Source: Cyanoderma ruficeps
Taxonomy: Eukaryota > Chordata > Aves > Passeriformes > Timaliidae
Assembly: GCA_008694505.1 (NCBI GenBank)
Contig: VZDJ01000056.1
Coordinates: 4,591,205 to 4,655,204, forward strand
Direction: 5' to 3'
DNA: 64,000 nucleotides
Part shown: positions 61,701-64,000 of the stretch, in pieces
Numbering within the stretch: the stretch's first letter is position 1
How the letters are laid out: each line of letters begins with the position of its first letter
Position numbers and translations under genes: made by a program
The notes under the pieces: model-generated
What the model was told of the DNA's origin: nothing
Databases searched by the model: none
What the model saw: the letters and a program-made list of their open reading frames with translations, nothing else

Positions 61701-64000
61701 TTTTAACCTTAGTTTTCCCTTTCTAAATCACTTCAAGCAGTGACTTTTCTTTCTAAGAAAGAAAGTCCTGCATGGGCTAACGTGGTGCTGCCAGAACAGA
61801 ATAAAAGGCACTAGGTCAGATATCCCTGTATTGCAGAAGTGCTTTCCTCAGATTACAGGGCAGTGTAAGCACCGACTCTTTCATGTGACACAAGAGCACA
61901 AGGCTAGGAAAGGCCTCCATTCCCTTGACATTACATGCAAAAATGTTACAACACTCTTTGTTTGTTGGCATTTTTAAGAAGCAGACTCCTCCAAGCTGTG
62001 CAGGCTCTCTGGGGATCTGCAGGGACAGTTTTAAGTACACACTTCTTTCATTTTCAGAAGAGGAGGTGACTTTCAAGGGAAAAAATACGGAGCCAACTTT
62101 TTCTTTCTTATTGCACTGATAAGGCAGGCAGGGCTCTGGTATGGGCTGCCTTTGTCTGGCCAAAACTGGGTCATTACCAGGGGCAGAGAACTGTGATCCT
62201 GCCCTGTCACAGCATCCCCAGACAGCTCAGGCACCAAAGGTTAGCACAGATCAGTCAACTGAAAATGCCCTTGGGCAAGAACACCCAATAAACCCAACCA
62301 TGAAACAGTTTCAGTGTGGGTTAATGCCTGGCATGGAAGGCAGGCACTGGCACAGAGCAGAGAAATCTGTTTTGCACATGAACTTTTGACATCCCTTGTA
62401 ATGTCTGGTCAGCATAGGAGTAAATTTATGTGGACCTTGGGAGAAATGGTACCTGGTAGGTAAGAATGCAAAGACAAACGTGCAAAATCACATGAGATCA
62501 GAGCACAGACACATCATGTTTCATTGTAAAGCATTACATTAATTTTTAGAAAGAGTTAGTCAGAAACCTATTTAACTGAAATCTAGCTTTGCAACACTTT
62601 CTTAATAAACAATTTTCACCTTCTACAAAGCACAGAAAAACATCAAGTTACGCATCTGAATTAAACGGGAATACTTTTACACATTTCTTGGTGAGTTACA
62701 TTTTAGTTGAAAACAATGTTTTGTAACAAAATTTAAAAACAAGAAACAAAACAAACCCAAGCATTCTATTTTAGATGAAGAGGTTTATAAGATACAAGAC
62801 AGATGAAGAGAAGAAGTATTGCAGATGAGATGGAGCTTGGAAAGAAATTCATACACTAGCCACACAAAAATTAATCAGACAGCCTTGACTGTGCTATTAA
62901 TGATTTTAGACCTCATGCATGGGATTTCAAAAGGTTTTACATTTCAAGTACAATACGGTATTTGTAGGACCTGTACTCAAGAGTGGCATTTGATTGATTG
63001 CACATACTCTGAGACAGAGAATGCTTTAAATGCAAAACATATTGCTGTAACATGGGAACAAAGAAGTGAAAGATACTTTCTAATTAAAACAGAGGATTTT
63101 TGATCCTAATCTCAGTCATTGTGGGGCAAATAAAGAGCAGCATGTCATAGATTTCTCAACACCCCTCCCTATATTGGTTTTTTTTGGTCAAAACATGTCA
63201 ATTCAAAAAAACAGCATTTCCAAAGGAGGTTTTGGTTTCACAAAGAAAAGGTTTTTGTTGTCAAATACTCTGTTGTAACATTTTCAGAGGAAAAATTTTC
63301 TACCTTTTCACTAGAAATACTTATTCATTTTGAAATGTAACTCTGTGCATTGAAGAAAAAAAAAGAGACTGATTTGTTCAAGGTTCTTCTGTCACGAAAA
63401 TTGCAAATACCTGAACGTTTACCAGGAAAAAAAATAAAGAGAAAAAAGGATATTTAAAACCTTTTTGTTAAAGCAGGAGCAGGCTGTCCTGGAGCTGCAG
63501 AGGGGCAGGGTGTGGACAGTGTGAGAATTAGTCAGGTCACCAAAGGCTCGGCTCCACCTGGAGCAGCAGCTGGCACAGCCGCGGGCTGCTGGGGCTCTGC
63601 TGACCCACCGTGGGGCTGCTGGGGCTGGGACAGGCAGATCCACACCCCCAAAAACACTCCTGGAGGGGCTCATCCCTCCCTGCCACGCAGGGGCCTCCCA
63701 CCCACCAAACTTTGGGAGAGGAGAACCCCAGCAGCAGCTCTGGGGCTGAGTGGGAACGTGCCCAGCCAGGATGGAGCTGGATGTGGCCAGCAGAGCTGCA
63801 GGACTTTTAATATCTGCACGCCAAGGCAATTTAAACAAGCATTTGAACCCACTTACTTGCTTATTATAGTTTAATTTAGACAGTGTCAATATCTGTGAGT
63901 AGCTCTGGGGATATTTTTGGAATTAAACTACCTAAAGAGAACATTCATCTAAGAAATCCATATGGCAGGAAAGAAGGGTAGAGCTGCTAGCATAGAATAG

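Larger units (their letters stand above)
16019..64000 (-). other. FHIT: FHIT intron upstream of the histidine-triad exon (partial)
   Basis: This is at least 48 kb of intron, open at the window edge. The preceding coding exon, expected to encode roughly the DGPEAGQTVK-like residues before the triad, was looked for by eye and not found, so it probably lies beyond 64000. A 30-nt exon could be missed by eye. The intron contains the palindrome at 17596, LTRs at 24582 and 47659, the CpG island at 28256 and scattered simple repeats. The orientation is inferred only from the exon at 15930-15998. Confidence 0.75.
48063..64000. other. Intron block without recognisable genes
   Basis: AT-rich intron with GC-richer patches around 53230-53880, 57080-57600, 59880-60240 and 63480-63800. 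The longest chance frames lie in or near these patches (53152-53664 plus strand, 57271-57735 and 63419-63889 minus strand). None shows a domain or splice-site pattern I recognise. A 152-codon frame at 50102-50560 (plus) is also unrecognised. Octamer/homeodomain motif clusters occur near 52700, 56200 and 58250. Confidence 0.45.

Noticed and set aside
61741..61768. Near-palindrome around gacttttctttctaagaaag
   Set aside because: It is short (about 26 bp), built from simple TTTC/GAAA runs and likely coincidental.

Overview
The window looks like about 64 kb of bird chromosome, most likely from a passerine. The repeats say so: three 3'-end fragments of the avian CR1 LINE and three solitary LTRs of avian endogenous retrovirus types. 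There are no bacterial-style genes, no mammalian SINEs, and the background is AT-rich and non-coding. The longest open frames (150-174 codons) have the composition of chance frames.

One real protein-coding piece was found, and it is too short to show up as an open frame. It is a 69-nt exon at 15930-15998 on the minus strand, with a good 3' splice site before it and a good 5' splice site after it. It encodes the histidine-triad segment [14 protein letters not shown]... of FHIT (fragile histidine triad diadenosine triphosphatase), matching residues 94-116 of the human protein. The window therefore lies inside the FHIT gene, read from high to low coordinates. Positions 15999-64000 are part of the intron before this exon, and 1-15929 are part of the intron after it. 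FHIT is known in mammals for very large introns and for the FRA3B common fragile site. The picture here, one tiny exon in at least 64 kb of intron, fits that.

Region by region. 1-15.9 kb: downstream intron with CR1 fragments at 1.03 kb (+), 4.2 kb (-) and 14.35 kb (-). The last is split by a 303-bp solitary LTR flanked by a 6-bp target duplication. 15.93-16.0 kb: the FHIT exon. 17.6 kb: a 145-bp decayed palindrome. 24.58-25.45 kb: a complete 870-bp ERVL-type LTR (+) with a 5-bp target duplication. 27.84-28.52 kb: a GGGA tract followed by a roughly 260-bp CpG island with GC boxes, the only promoter-like sequence seen. 28.5-47.6 kb: plain intron with simple repeats. 47.66-48.06 kb: a shortened LTR of the same family as the 24.6-kb one, on the opposite strand. 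48-64 kb: AT-rich intron with GC-richer patches and a few homeodomain/octamer-motif clusters.

Nothing forms an operon or multi-gene system. The points of interest are the hidden FHIT active-site exon, the intragenic CpG island, the palindrome and the nested, datable retroelement insertions.
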